Source of the DNA: Carnegiea gigantea
Lineage: Eukaryota > Streptophyta > Magnoliopsida > Caryophyllales > Cactaceae
NCBI GenBank assembly: GCA_029747015.1
Contig: JAKOGI010003172.1
Location: 1-64,000, forward strand
Direction of reading: 5' to 3'
DNA: 64,000 nt
In this document: positions 38,386 through 49,775 of the stretch, piece after piece
Layout: each line of letters begins with the position of its first letter
Position numbering within the stretch: the first letter of the stretch is position 1
The notes under the pieces: model-generated
Told to the model about the DNA's origin: nothing
Databases searched by the model: none
Seen by the model: the letters and a program-made list of their open reading frames with translations, nothing else
Program-made: the position numbers and the translations under genes

Positions 38386-38429
38386 GCTGGTAGTGTTGGT
38401 GATAGTGCTTACAAGAATTTTTCCCGTTT

Positions 38430-40882
38430 ATGCAAAGTCCAATTTTGTACGAACCCGATCTCGAGATTGAAAAGACTTTCCACTTAAGGAGGAAGAAACA
38501 AAGGACTGAAGAACAAAGATGCGAGGTAAAAAGGAATCCAACAAACATGGTGGGAGAGGAGGAGATGACCAAAGAAGGACACTTCGAGATTTCATTACCC
38601 CTAGAGTCCAAGGGATCGCCTCAAGCATCACTCGCCCTACTGTTGATGCCAATAATTTTGAGCTCAAACCGGCACTCATCTCCATGGTGCAACACTCCCA
38701 GTTTGAAGGAACTCCTTTGGAAGACCCGAATCCACACCTCTCGGTCTTTTTAGAGGTATGCGACACGTTGAAACTTAATGGAGTCTCCACTGATGCCATC
38801 CGATTGCATTTATTTCCCTTCTCATTGACAGATAAAGCAAGGGCTCAGTTACACTCTTTGCCATCGGGATGTATTACCACTTGGGATGAGTTAACAACAG
38901 CATTCCTCACCAAGTTTTTCCCTCTGAGCAAAATGTCCAGCTTAAGCAATCAAATCACTAACTTTACGCAAAAAGATGAAGAGACGCTATACAAAGTTTG
39001 GGAGCGGTTTAAGGATTTGCTGCGCTTATGCCCCCATCATGGTATTCCACGTTGGATGATTATCCAATCTTTTTATAATGGTGTGACCCAACCTGTAAGG
39101 TCTACTATTGATGCGGTGGCAGGAGGTATCTTGATGAACAAAACAGAGGATGAAGCCTATAACCTAATCGAGGAGATGACACTTAACAATTTTCAATGGT
39201 CCACCAAACGAGGCCAACCTAAACAGGTTAGAGGTAAGCTTAAAGTTGATGCCCTTACTTTGCTTTCTGCTAAAGTAGATGCTATGACTCAAAGATTGGA
39301 TCAAATGAATGTTAATGCTGTAAATTCTAATGCCCCTTCCCTTTATGAAATTTGTGGTTCTATTGAGCATATGACTTTGAATTGTCAAGTTAGGAACCCT
39401 TTTTCCCGATACCCTAGTGAAGTTAAATATGTTCAAAACTTCAATCCGAGACCGGCCAATGACCCTTACTCTAGTACCTAAAATTCGGGTTGGAAGAATC
39501 ATCCGAATTTCTCATATAGGTCTAATCCAAGCCCTTTGAATATACCCCCAATGAATGCTGGACCATCTCTGGGTTTTCAAAGACCTCCTTTCCCTTCTCA
39601 AGTACCCCAAAAGTCCAATTTAAAAGCGATGATGCAAAGTATGCTTATGGCATAACAAAAACAAGATGAGTACATTAAGCAATTAGCCTCTAAGATTGAT
39701 GTGCTTACAACTCACAACAAGATCCTGGAAGCCCAGATTTCCCAACAGGCTAGCTTTTCATCTACACATCTAGATAGATTTCCTAGTAAGCCCGGACCTA
39801 ATTCTCGTGAGCAATGTAATTGTGTTACCTTGAAGGAAGAAGTAGAGGACTTTATTGACCCTGAAGATATAGCAATGGAGGAGGGTAGGAAAACAATCAT
39901 GGCTGGAAGTAAGGAGAGGAATGATGGTGGCAAGACTGCCACATTGATAGAGAATGACATTATAGAGATCTGCATAATTTTTCCACCTAAACTTCCTGAC
40001 CCAGGTAGTTTTTGTATCCCCGCCATAGTGGGAAAGGTAGAAATTGAAAGAGCTTTATGTGATCTAGGTGCAAGCATCAGTATAATACCATATTCTTTAT
40101 TTCATCAGCTTCACCTAGGACCATTACAAGCCGCATCCTTTTCACTACAGTTAGCAGACGATTTTGAGATGCAACCCATTGGCAGATTGGATAATGGGCC
40201 GGTCAACATAGGAGATATTTGGATGTTGGAGGAATTTATCATAGTTGATACGCTGGAGACCAATGATGCTCAAATTATCCTAGGTCGGCCTATTTTGACT
40301 ACAGCTAGTTGCCACATTGATGTAAGAAAGGGTCATATAACTTTTGATGTGGAAAGGCGCTATGCTGTGTTTTGTCATATGAATGAGAAAGTGGTTTCCC
40401 CTAATTTTTCTCTATTGGATGAATTTCTCCCTTCCCCTGAGATTGACATGGAGGATGTCTTAAATTGTGAAGATCCTTCTGACTTTGACTGGATTTCTCA
40501 TGAGGACCCCGACCAAAGGTATGTTAAGGTGGAGTTTGCTGTACCTACGCCATCTAGCATGCCCAAGGTTGAGGCCTATGTTTCTAATGAGTCTTCTGTG
40601 AGTGTCTATTGCAGGTTTGCCCAGGCTATTCTCTTTTTGCCCCCTATGGAAGGATTGGATGCAGATTTTGATTTGGAGGTTGAACAAGTTGATAGTAACC
40701 CGTCTGATGGGCTACAAGTGCGCTTTGTTTTGTGTACTGATAATGCATTATGGCATAAATTGATGAAGATGAAGGACCTTCAACCCGAGCTTTTGCTATG
40801 GTACCTTCGACTGAAAAAGTTTGACTTTGTGGTCCGTGATAAAACCAACATCCATACACTTACTGATCCAGAACAAGCATAG
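38430..40882 (+). pseudogene. Athila-like gag-protease polyprotein (broken)
   Basis: The first residues (from 38430) lie in another frame and are joined by an apparent frameshift near 38560 to the frame 38519-40882. Gag blocks: 'NNFELKPALISMVQHSQFEG', 'DKARAQLHSLPSGCITTWDE', 'ETLYKVWERFKDLLRLCPHH' and 'AYNLIEEMTLNNFQW'. The CCHC knuckle reads 'YEICGSIEHMTLNC', with Tyr for the first Cys. In-frame stops fall at 39479-39481 and about 39653. An aspartic protease follows (about 39990-40360): active site 'ALCDLGASISIIP', then 'IILGRPILTT'. After it only a short segment resembling the end of RNase H ('LWYLRLKKFDFVVRDK') remains before the stop at 40882, suggesting loss of the reverse transcriptase. 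Gag and protease blocks match the Athila/Tat lineage. Confidence 0.85.
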
Positions 40883-41635
40883 AAGAAGGGTCAAACTCTT
40901 GACCTTAAAAGAGCGCTTCTTAGGAGGCAACGCAAGCCTTTTTTCTTTTCCTTAGCTTGATTTTCATTATTTATGTAGTTTTCCAATAAATGAAAAAAAG
41001 GGAAAAAAGGGAAAAAAAAAATGAGAGAAATAAAAAAAGAGAGAAATAAGAGTTGAATAAAGAGTTTGTGGGGAAAAAAAAGAGAAACAATAAAAAAAAG
41101 AGAACAAAAAAATATATGTAAAATGTTTTGGCACCACGGCCAGGATACTCAGCACTGGGGCCGTGGGGTGCCAATGCAGAAAAATTGAAAAAAAAAAACA
41201 GAGTCAGCAGACACCATGGACGGACCGTGGTGAACTCCATAGTCCGTGGTGACCTGCTACGGCCCACAGTCTAGGTTTTTGATTGCAGTGCCCCCTCATT
41301 TTCCCTCACACTTCATCTTCTTCACGACTCTCTCTCTTTACCTCCATTTTCTCTCTCTAAACTTCCATAATTACGACCTTCATTCTTACCTTATTTCTTC
41401 TCAATTTTCATCCTTTTTCACCCAAATTCATCCCTTTTCACTTAATCTTTCCTCTTTCCACACAAATTTCATCTCTTTCTTCTTCTTCTTCTTCAAACTC
41501 ATCTTACTTCACTCATCCACCATACCCATCTTTTTCTCTCTCTTATTCTTCTTCTTTTTACTTAATTTCTTTATTTTTCTTCTTCAAATTTTCTTATTTA
41601 GATTTTAGTTTTGGTTTTCGTTTCATTTTTCAACA
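40883..41635 (+). other. Non-coding spacer of the Athila-like element
   Basis: Begins with 'GAGCGCTTCTTAGGAGGCAA', a segment usually found after the pol ORF of Athila elements. It then has a strongly A/G-rich stretch (40990-41120) and a C/T-rich stretch (41290-41600). The 120-codon open frame at 41246-41608 is a low-complexity Phe/Leu/Ser string. Confidence 0.6.
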
Positions 41636-42875
41636 ATGGCACCCTCCAAGAAACAAAGGAGTATCAAGGAGGTTAGATCCTCAAGTCAAGCACTAACCCA
41701 ACCTCAAAAGACATCCCGAACCTTCACCAATGCGCGAGCACAAGGTAACATTCCTTACCTTTGGTTTAACGAATCCTGATCATGTTGCTAGATATAATTA
41801 TTTGAATGAACGCATGGTTGGCAACTAAATATTATGATGAAGAATTGTTAGCTCGATTACGAATGTTAGGTGACATTCGATGGTTATTTGCATGAGGTCG
41901 TATGGGACACTTTTAAGAAATAAAAGAGCATACGTATCGGAACTTAACCCTAGAGTTCCTGAGTACACTCTATGTCGAGGTCATTAGAGGGCCTCAATGT
42001 GATACATATCATTTTATTTGTAAGGACAATTTTACGAGTTGAACTTAGGTACCTTTAATGGTATATTCAGTTTTCCACCTAATATGGATTTACCGAACCG
42101 CTAAGTGCCCCAGGAATTCAATCCGGATGCATTTTGGGACGAACTTTTAGGGAGTGTTAGGCATAGCACTAGTTCATCGAAGTCCGCTCATATTAGGAAC
42201 CCTTGCATTAGAGTAACCCAACGTCTTGGCTTGTTGTTTCTTTGTTTGGGACGATAGCCTAAATATCTCAAGATTATCTTGTACTTTATGTCCTGTATGC
42301 TTGATGGTGTCCAACTTCACCCCGGTTTATTTTTGGACAGGCAATTGTATAATGCTGCTGTTAGCACTAAAGGTAGGATAGTCATAGGCGGCATTGTGAC
42401 TATTATCGCTAGATTTTTGAGTATTGAGCACAACCCTGAGGATACAATTTCGGGTCCAAGCAGCTTGATCAAGCTGCTTTTGAAAATATGAATTTCTGTA
42501 AAGTTGAGGTTGGGCGTTTATGTTGGATTTACCCTGGTGACCGACTTTTGCCGCTTCAACCTGCACCCCATTATCGAGCCCCTTATCCTAGTCAAGCAGG
42601 ACCTAGTTCTTCCTCTCAATCACCCCTTCTGACTGTACTGACCTCAAAGACACCCTTAGATCCATTCAAGAGGAGTAAGTTTTCCTTCGAGTATTTATTT
42701 CTTCTGAGAGCGCCACTCCTCGGGACTTTGTCTAAAAGTGTCACGATGAGCTTCGTGGGATGCTAACTACTCAGACACAATATTTCCAGGACTATAGGGC
42801 ATGTCTAGAGACCTGGCGAGATTGGCATATCTCTTATGGCCAACCACTCCATCCTCCTCCACCACCTCCTTTCTG
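41636..42875 (+). pseudogene. ATHILA ORF-1-like coding region (broken)
   Basis: Starts with ATG and 'MAPSKKQRSIKEVRSSSQA', then runs through many stops and frameshifts. Best parts: 'LTLEFLSTLYVEVIRGPQC' (about 41945-42000); 42279-42491, 'LDGVQLHPGLFLDRQLYNAA' followed by 'STKGRIVIGGIVTIIARFL'; and 42488-42570, 'MNFCKVEVGRLCWIYPGDRL'. These resemble the ATHILA ORF-1 family protein of Arabidopsis-type Athila elements; its function is unknown. It occupies the region downstream of pol where such elements carry an extra ORF. It ends near 42875 after a Pro-rich tail. Confidence 0.65.
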
Positions 42876-44090
42876 ATTGAGGGCAATGTGTGATTCAAGC
42901 ATGGGGGATTAGTAGTTAGATTTGGCGTCTGATGCCTGAATTGGTTTGGTGTGCTTGTACTTTGTATATGTTATTTGTGATAGTTTTTGGCATTTTTGTT
43001 TTAGGTTTTAGTTTTGTTTTACAGTATTTTTAGTAGTGCATTTAGTTTTCTTTTCATTTTAGGTTGCATTTTAATTTTTCTTTGCATTTTAGTTTGCATT
43101 GTTGTTAGGAGCATGCATGTTTATGGAAAAGAAGAAAAAATAATACAAAAAATTTGAAAAACTGGAGAAAGTAAATAAAAAAAAATCCTCCGATGATGAT
43201 CTTTTTAGATTTGGAAGACTTCTTTGGTTTGATTTGATCCTTTAATTCACCCAAATTGTGCATAAGATGTTTGAGAATGAGTTTACGAAAATGAGATCCA
43301 TGTTTTGACCGCATATTGAGTACGAGTTGATTACCCCATAAGTCTTTATATGAATTTTGGCATGTGTTTACAAATGAGCCAGTTATGATCTTAGTAGATG
43401 TCCTATGAGGCTTTGAGCTTTTAGAGACTATTTATCAATTTAGTCTCATATTTCTTTCATGTGTGATTCTTCCTTGACATCATTTCTCTAGAACTTACAT
43501 TGATTCTCATTCAATATCACAATTTGCATATGCATCTAGGCAATATGACTAAGGCATTTTTCTTTAATTTGTTAAACCCGACGGCCAAATAGCAACCTTT
43601 GTTGTATATTATATCTCTTGCTAGCCCCTTTGAGCCTATATCTGTTTTTCTTTATTTAAACCTCCTATTATAGCCTATGGCCAAATGATTATCTTACCCT
43701 TCAGCCAAGATTAGAGGAGCATTTCATTCTTTTGCATCAAGTTTAATAGGGTACTAGTAAGGTGGATTGTTCTCTTTTAGTGGGATTTGGTTGTTTGGTT
43801 AAGGGATGTGAGATCTTGATAAATCCCTTGTCTAATTGTACAAAATTTAGAGAAGAGTTGGAATTTAAAGTTTGTTATGAATTTTCCTTGGCTAACTCAT
43901 TTGAAAAAAAAAAGAAAAAAAACAAAACCAAAAAAAAACAGATGAAAAAGAAAAAAAGGGAAAAGTGAAAAAAAAGAAGAAGAAAGAAAGTGTTAGCTTT
44001 GTTGGAATTATAAATTCTTGTGATTTTCAACTTTTTCTCTCTTCGATTGGGAATGTATTTTGTTGATAAATTATAGTTGTCTAGAGGGAT
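42876..44090 (+). other. 3' untranslated region of the Athila-like element, left part
   Basis: Includes a polypurine-like 'AAGCATGGGGGATTAG' near 42897 and AT-rich low-complexity DNA. No gene. Confidence 0.6.
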
Positions 44091-44093
44091 GTA

Positions 44094-45717
44094 AGCCCTG
44101 TTCTTTTCGTAGTTTAATGGACCCAACCTACTCCGTCCCACTCCCACCCACTCTTTCCCCCCTTTCCCACATTTTTCCACATTTTGAAAAAAATCTCATT
44201 CCTTTCCACTCCTTCCCACTCTCACCCATTTTCACCCACTCCTTCCCACTCCTGCATATAACTACTATTTTTTATATTTTGAAAACTTTTAAAATTTATG
44301 TAATTGTGTGTATGAATAGTTTGATAATAATTATGAAAAGTTTTATTTATTTTTCGGATGTTATGGAAATATTTGTTAGTCGTGCAGGAAATTGTAAATA
44401 ACGTAATTTTTTGTTATATATATTGAAGAAATAATTTTTTTTTTGCTTCGTTAAGCAAATGTTAGTCTTTATGACTGGTAGATATTTTGGGTTTGATTCT
44501 GTATATGAAAGAGATGTTTAAATTTATTTATTTATTTGCATTGGTTACAAAATATTTGATATAGGTCATCAAAGTATAGATGATTGTTACTGTATATATA
44601 ACAGATTTATTTTTCGTTCATCGTAATTTGGGGCTAAATTTGCATATTTTTTTCCGGCATAATGAAGGAATGAGTAATTTTTTTTTGCTTTTTTGTAATT
44701 CATGACAGGAAGTGCAGATGTATTGTTCGCATATTTTGAGTGGATATTTTTTTCTGTGTGCGTTAGTAGCAAAACATTGGAAGTTCTTCACACAAATTGC
44801 AAATGACTGTTTTCCGTGTACTGAGGGTCTGTTCTTTTCATTGGGAAATATGGGTTGGTAAATAAGTGAAGTTAGTTAAAATTGATAGAAGTGGGTCAAA
44901 ATAGGTTGAAATAGGTATTTTTTAGTTGAAGTGGGTTGAAATAGATTGAAGGGGATATTTTTTTGTCGACGTGAGTTGAAGTTGGTTGAAGTAGGTTGAA
45001 GTGGATTGAAATTGGTTGAATTTTTTTGGTATAATGGGTAGAAGTTGGTTAAAATATGAGAAATGAGTTAAAGTTGGTTGAAATCAACTGAAGTGGGTTG
45101 AAGTTGATTGAAGTTGGTTGAAGTGGGTTGAAATTAGTTGAAGTTGGTATTTTTTATTGAAGTTCGTGAACTGGGTTAATGTGGGTTGAAGTGGGTTGAG
45201 GTTGGTAAATTTGAATTTACCAACGAAAAGAACAAGGCTTGAACATATGTGTATTTTTTCGTTGATCGTATTTGGTTAATATATGAAAAAAAATATATCT
45301 GTAATTTATTTTATGAATAACGAACATTACAATTTTTTTGGGGTAACAACGGCCACGAAATAATATTTCGTACCTGAGTCAACACAGAAAAATATTTTTT
45401 CAGTCTAAAAAATTTTTTATCATCAGTGATTACTATCACAAATAAAAGATTACATTAAAAAAACAAAATACGTAGCTTACATCAACTCTCCTACTTCATT
45501 CAACTCCTTCCTACTTCTTCCCACTTCTTCCCACTCCTTCCCCCCTTTCCCACACTTAAAAAAAAAAAACTACTCCTACCCACTCCCACCCACTCATTCC
45601 CCCCTTTCCACTCTCACCCACTCATTCCCCCTTCCCACTCTCACCCTTCCCATACCTACAATTTCCCAACGAAAAGAACATGGTCGTCTACAATTTCCCA
45701 ATGAAAAGAACATGGTT
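44094..45717. mobile_element. MITE, PIF/Harbinger-like (family 2, outer copy)
   Basis: Starts AGCCCTGTTCTTTTCGTAG. The reverse strand of the other end starts AACCATGTTCTTTTCATTGG. GTA flanks both sides (44091-44093, 45718-45720). The interior has repeats of CCCACTC-type pentamers at both ends. Interrupted by a second member (44825-45239). A near copy of its right terminus lies 34 bp inside it. Confidence 0.65.
44825..45239. mobile_element. MITE, PIF/Harbinger-like (family 2, nested copy)
   Basis: 415 bp. Starts GGGTCTGTTCTTTTCATTGG; the reverse strand of the other end starts AGCCTTGTTCTTTTCGTTGG. TGA flanks both sides (44822-44824, 45240-45242). The interior is an array of GGGTTGAAGT-like decamers. 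Confidence 0.7.
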
Positions 45718-46274
45718 GTAGTATGATGCATTGGAATCGTTTAGCTCTTATTCTATGGCTTCTAACTCCTCATTTCTAAAATATTTGTTCCCCTCTTACC
45801 TTTACCAATAGCTCCATTACAACCCTATGAAAGTCCTCATGATTGTCTTGTGTGTTTGTATTTTAGTGGTGATGAATTTGAGAATCTTGTCAAGTTTATA
45901 GTAGATTTGAGTCTAAGGAATGAGAATTAAGAGAACTTTTATATATGTATACATTTTCAAACACATGAGTGATGAATGTCACATAACTATAGTGAGGTTC
46001 TACCAACTTTGCTAGCCTTACTTGTTTCATATGTTGAATGACTGTATTTGACAATTTGGGGGGACTGATTCAAGTTTGACATTGTGGACTATCAAGTGTT
46101 TTTTCGAAAATTTCATTCCCTAATCTGTTTGCTAATAATTTTTGCATCATTTTGAGATACCGTTGGATCAGCTTTGCTGATGGAATGTTACCTATAGCTA
46201 TCCCAAGGAGGTTGCATATATTTTTGGTTTTAGCATTGCTTGAGGACAAATAACAGTTTAAGCATGGGGGAGTT
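45718..46274 (+). other. 3' untranslated region of the Athila-like element, right part, with polypurine tract
   Basis: Ends in TTTAAGCATGGGGGAGTT just before the 3' LTR, a polypurine tract for second-strand priming. The rest is non-coding. Confidence 0.7.
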
Positions 46275-46697
46275 TGATAAGTGCTTATTGTATACATCAT
46301 TTTAGGGCTATTTTACCACATTTTTAGGAGAATTATGTGCTTTAGGTCATAATCTATACTCCTATTCTCGATTTATGCTTAGGTATGGTTTTTTGATGTA
46401 TCTTGCAGGATTTTAGTCCTTTTTACTCAGCATTTGACCCTTATTGGATGTATTTTGACCTCCCCCACGGACACCCATGTGATGTTACGCTTGTGGAGCA
46501 AGAAAAGAGCAGAAGGACGGTGGTACCTGTCACGGACCATGTAAGCCTGACAATTTCACCCGAATCCGATGAATATCCGATTCACTCGACCCGAAAAATC
46601 GGATGAAAACCCGACTAAACGGGTGAATTAAAGGGTGATGGATCGGGTCGGATAGGGGTGATGGTCCACCCAACCCATCACCCGACCCGTCACCCAC

Positions 46698-46698
<1 letters not shown>

Positions 46699-46793
<95 letters not shown>
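46699..46793. repeat. (AT)n microsatellite
   Basis: Nearly pure TA repeats inside the hAT-like element. Confidence 0.95.
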
Positions 46794-46794
<1 letters not shown>

Positions 46795-46934
46795 CAACCC
46801 TAATTTCTTCCGCTTCTTCAGATCTGAAATCTGAACATTTGAATACGTTTAGTAAAATTATGATTACTAATTAATTGTTTAAATGATACTCATCAGTTGG
46901 CGATGATATCTACGTAGGTACCACTTGGTAGTTT

Positions 46935-47183
46935 TAGGGCTGTCAAAGTTTGACCCGACACAATAACCCGACCTGAGCCCGACCCGAATTTACCGAGAGA
47001 AACATGAACCCGATCCGAACCAAACCGATTTCGACCCGACGTCGACACGATTTGACCGTTTAGTGTGAAAACTTGTTATTTTTCAGTTTTGAGCAAATCT
47101 AAACTATTTTCAAGGCCGACACGAAATTGACCCGTTTATTAATTGGGTCGACCTGACCCGACCCGACCCGTTTGATAGCCCTA
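46935..47183. mobile_element. hAT MITE nested in the hAT-like element
   Basis: 249 bp with terminal inverted repeats TAGGGCTGTCAAA and TAGGGCTATCAAA and a perfect 8-bp target-site duplication GGTAGTTT (46927-46934 and 47184-47191). The interior is rich in GACCCG motifs. Boundaries are exact. Confidence 0.9.
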
Positions 47184-48587
47184 GGTAGTTTGTTGAAGAG
47201 AATTGAAGATTTATGGCTTTGCCTTTTCAAACATTATGTTATAGTTGATTCACTCTTTATCTCGAATTACTAGTTTGTGTTGAACATTTAGTCCTTGGAC
47301 GAGCCCCGTCCTTCCCCCCAAATAGAGACAATTTATATTTGGTATATATATTTATCATTTGTGGTAATTGTTATGTTTAAGATTTGGGCATGTGGTTCCT
47401 GTTGGTTGTTTTGTATGTTTTTAAGTTGTCCAGGATTTTGAAACTTATTTGAGCGATAAACGAATAAAATGAGATAAAATGCATTTCATTCGTTTCATCC
47501 ATTTATCACTTGCGTCATCCGCGGGTGATGGGTGGATAGGATGCGGATGAGTGGATGAGCGAGTGACGGGTGGATCGGATGACGTGGATGGATGCGGATG
47601 ATGGATGCGGGTGGAGGTTCACCCGCTCCAAATCCAACCCATTACCAAGCCTAGGACCGTGGTGAAGTGTGAAACTGTTGCCTCTTCATTTTCCTTCAAC
47701 CGTGTGGCTGAAATGATATGAGTTTTTCTATAAAAGGGTGTCGCTCAGCAGCAATGCCAAGAGAGCTTAGATAGCATAGTTCATTTCCTTTCTCAAATTT
47801 TGTTCTTTTTAGTTAAGATTTTTAGTTTGGTTATTGTTTTAGTGAGAAATTTTAAATGTGAGTGTTTGATTTTGAGGCGGTTTGAAGCCTTTGATTGAAA
47901 GGCTATCTCAGTCAAGCCCTTTCTCTCAGAGTTCGCCAAAACATTGGTTAGTTGTTTAATCTTTAATCATATATGAGTAATTTATTTTGTCTAGGGATAT
48001 AGTAGTTTATGGAAGTGTAGTTAGATTATGTTTTTAATCTATAGAATTGTGCTTTTTTCATGATTGGTTTGATTTCATTCTATCAAGTGATTATCATGTT
48101 GTAAGTGGATTTTTGGCCAAAGCTTACTTGCACACTTGAAACACTTGAGTGAAAAACTGAAAGGTGACATTTGATTGTTAGACTGCTTGATAAGAGCTGA
48201 CATAACGTCGTCTCGAAAGAGAGATTTACATATTAGGAGGAAATAGAGTGTAATCGAATATATTCAACTTAGATTAAGACAAATTAGTTTGAAAGAACGA
48301 CTTTTGCTTACTTTAAGCAAATTTGGTTGATTTTGAAAGAATAGACTAAATTTTTGGAGAGATTGCAATTCCTCGAGATTAACCAATTAGAGAAAAGTAC
48401 ATGCTTATCATTTTGATCCAATCAACTTTTGTAATTACATGAATTCCTAAACATTTTTCCTTACTGATTTAAAATTAGTAAATTAGAAGTTGTTAAACCG
48501 AAACCCCTTGAATTAGAATTTTACTCAGCATATTTTGATAGACAAAGCTCGATAGATTACATTGGTCCCTGAGGAGCGATCTTTTTA

Positions 48588-48648
48588 TCAATACTATAAC
48601 TACCCGTGCGCTTGAGGCTGTGGTCATGTATATATGTATGTATGTATA

Positions 48649-48685
<37 letters not shown>

Positions 48686-49156
48686 GTATGTATGTAAATT
48701 AAAAGTTGGATTGAACTCAGATATGAGCGACACATTTTCACGTAGGAGAGAACAACTATGTGAGAAACTTTAATGTAATATAGGATGCTATATGAGATTT
48801 AACATAAAAGAAAATGTTATAGAGGATGGATGTAAATTTAGTACAATATTAATTCTATTTAACAAGGTCACTTCTCACATACCTTCATGTTATTTAGTAA
48901 TAAAATTTAATCGTAAAATATATATGATTTAATGTTGCAAATACTATAAAAAATGTGAGTTAGATATTAATTAAGAATAAAAAGTATGCTATTAGTAGAG
49001 CCAAAAAAAATAAAAATGACTAGCTTTACTTTTGCATCTACAAAATAATATAATACATCAATTTATTATTTACTTTTTATTAAAAAATCTATTCGCTTAA
49101 TAATATATTAAAAATTATTTAAATCACAATCTTACATCGTAAGGGTATAACTCTAG
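48588..49156 (+). mobile_element. Candidate non-autonomous Helitron
   Basis: Begins TCAATACTATAACTACCC after an A and ends with a hairpin CTTAC-ATC-GTAAG (49131-49143), a 9-base spacer and CTAG (49153-49156) before a T. These are the Helitron 5'-TC, 3'-hairpin and CTRR signals at an A/T target. Contains a TG/TA microsatellite (48628-48690). No coding sequence. No empty copy was found to confirm it. Confidence 0.5.
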
Positions 49157-49775
49157 TATAATTAATAATTCACACATGTTTGCTTGAATTAGTTGATGAC
49201 AAATTAAAGGACAAGTGTGCTTTTCCTCTAGCATTGAATTTCCCTTCATTAGTAATTACGTACCACGTTGGTCTTGAAGTTTTCTTTGTTAGAGCAAGCT
49301 CATCTTTTTGATATCTTTTATGTTGTGTTAGTATGTTTGGTCTTCATTAGGAAAAGAAGCCAACAACTCCAACGCCAATGTGACATCATGAATTTTAAAA
49401 CCTCGTATATATAAGAACAAAGTACAATGGGAAATAAAAATACATATATATCTCATTATTGGTATACATATACATCACATCTGGAGTATGGGAAGCCTCA
49501 TTAACACACTCAACTTAAAAAGGAAAAAAAAAAAAAAAAGGATTCCAGAGCCTTCTTTAATTATTTGCCCCACACAGGGGTCATGACTCATGATTTGGCC
49601 TAGAGAGGAATCTAGACCTCCAATTTTCTTATTCCTTTGCCCTCTACTTTGTCTGTGGCTTTCTGCTCCAGCTCTTATTTTGCCATTTTCTTAGCTAAAA
49701 CTTGTAGATTTAAAACTAAAAGTCCAACCTTCAAACCCCAAAACTGATTACTAACCAATCTGTTAGGTAAATAGC
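49157..49775. other. Intergenic DNA
   Basis: AT-rich with no recognised gene or repeat boundary. Confidence 0.55.

Larger units (their letters stand above)
46542..47653. mobile_element. Non-autonomous hAT-like element
   Basis: Flanked by an 8-bp duplication with one mismatch, GGACCATG (46534-46541) and GGACCGTG (47654-47661). The 5' LTR keeps an empty site with GGACCGTG. Ends are TAAGCCTGACAAT and, reversed, TAGGCTTGGTAAT. The interior contains GGGTGATGG/CATCACCC-type repeats on both sides, an (AT)n tract, and a nested MITE. Confidence 0.65.
37190..48587 (+). mobile_element. Non-autonomous Athila-like Ty3/gypsy element
   Basis: Order on the + strand: 5' LTR, gag and protease (38430-40882), a long intergenic stretch, an ATHILA ORF-1-like region (41636-42875), a polypurine tract AGCATGGGGGAG (46261-46272), and a 3' LTR (46275-48587, itself interrupted). 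No reverse transcriptase core or integrase is seen. Nested insertions: two MITEs in the 3' region and two hAT elements in the 3' LTR. Its right end abuts a candidate small Helitron. Confidence 0.8.
46275..48587 (+). repeat. 3' LTR of the Athila-like element (interrupted)
   Basis: Starts TGATAAGTGCTTATTG and follows the 5' LTR except for a 1112-bp insertion at 46542-47653. Without it the length is about 1.2 kb, the same as the 5' LTR. The right limit is where the candidate Helitron begins. Confidence 0.8.

Noticed and set aside
41246..41608. 120-codon open frame
   Set aside because: Low-complexity C/T-rich DNA in the Athila-like spacer, coding only Phe/Leu/Ser/His strings.
36934..48690. Athila-like element inserted into and splitting a microsatellite
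   Set aside because: The right-hand microsatellite (48628-48690) appears to lie inside the candidate Helitron 48588-49156, so the two tracts need not be halves of one locus.
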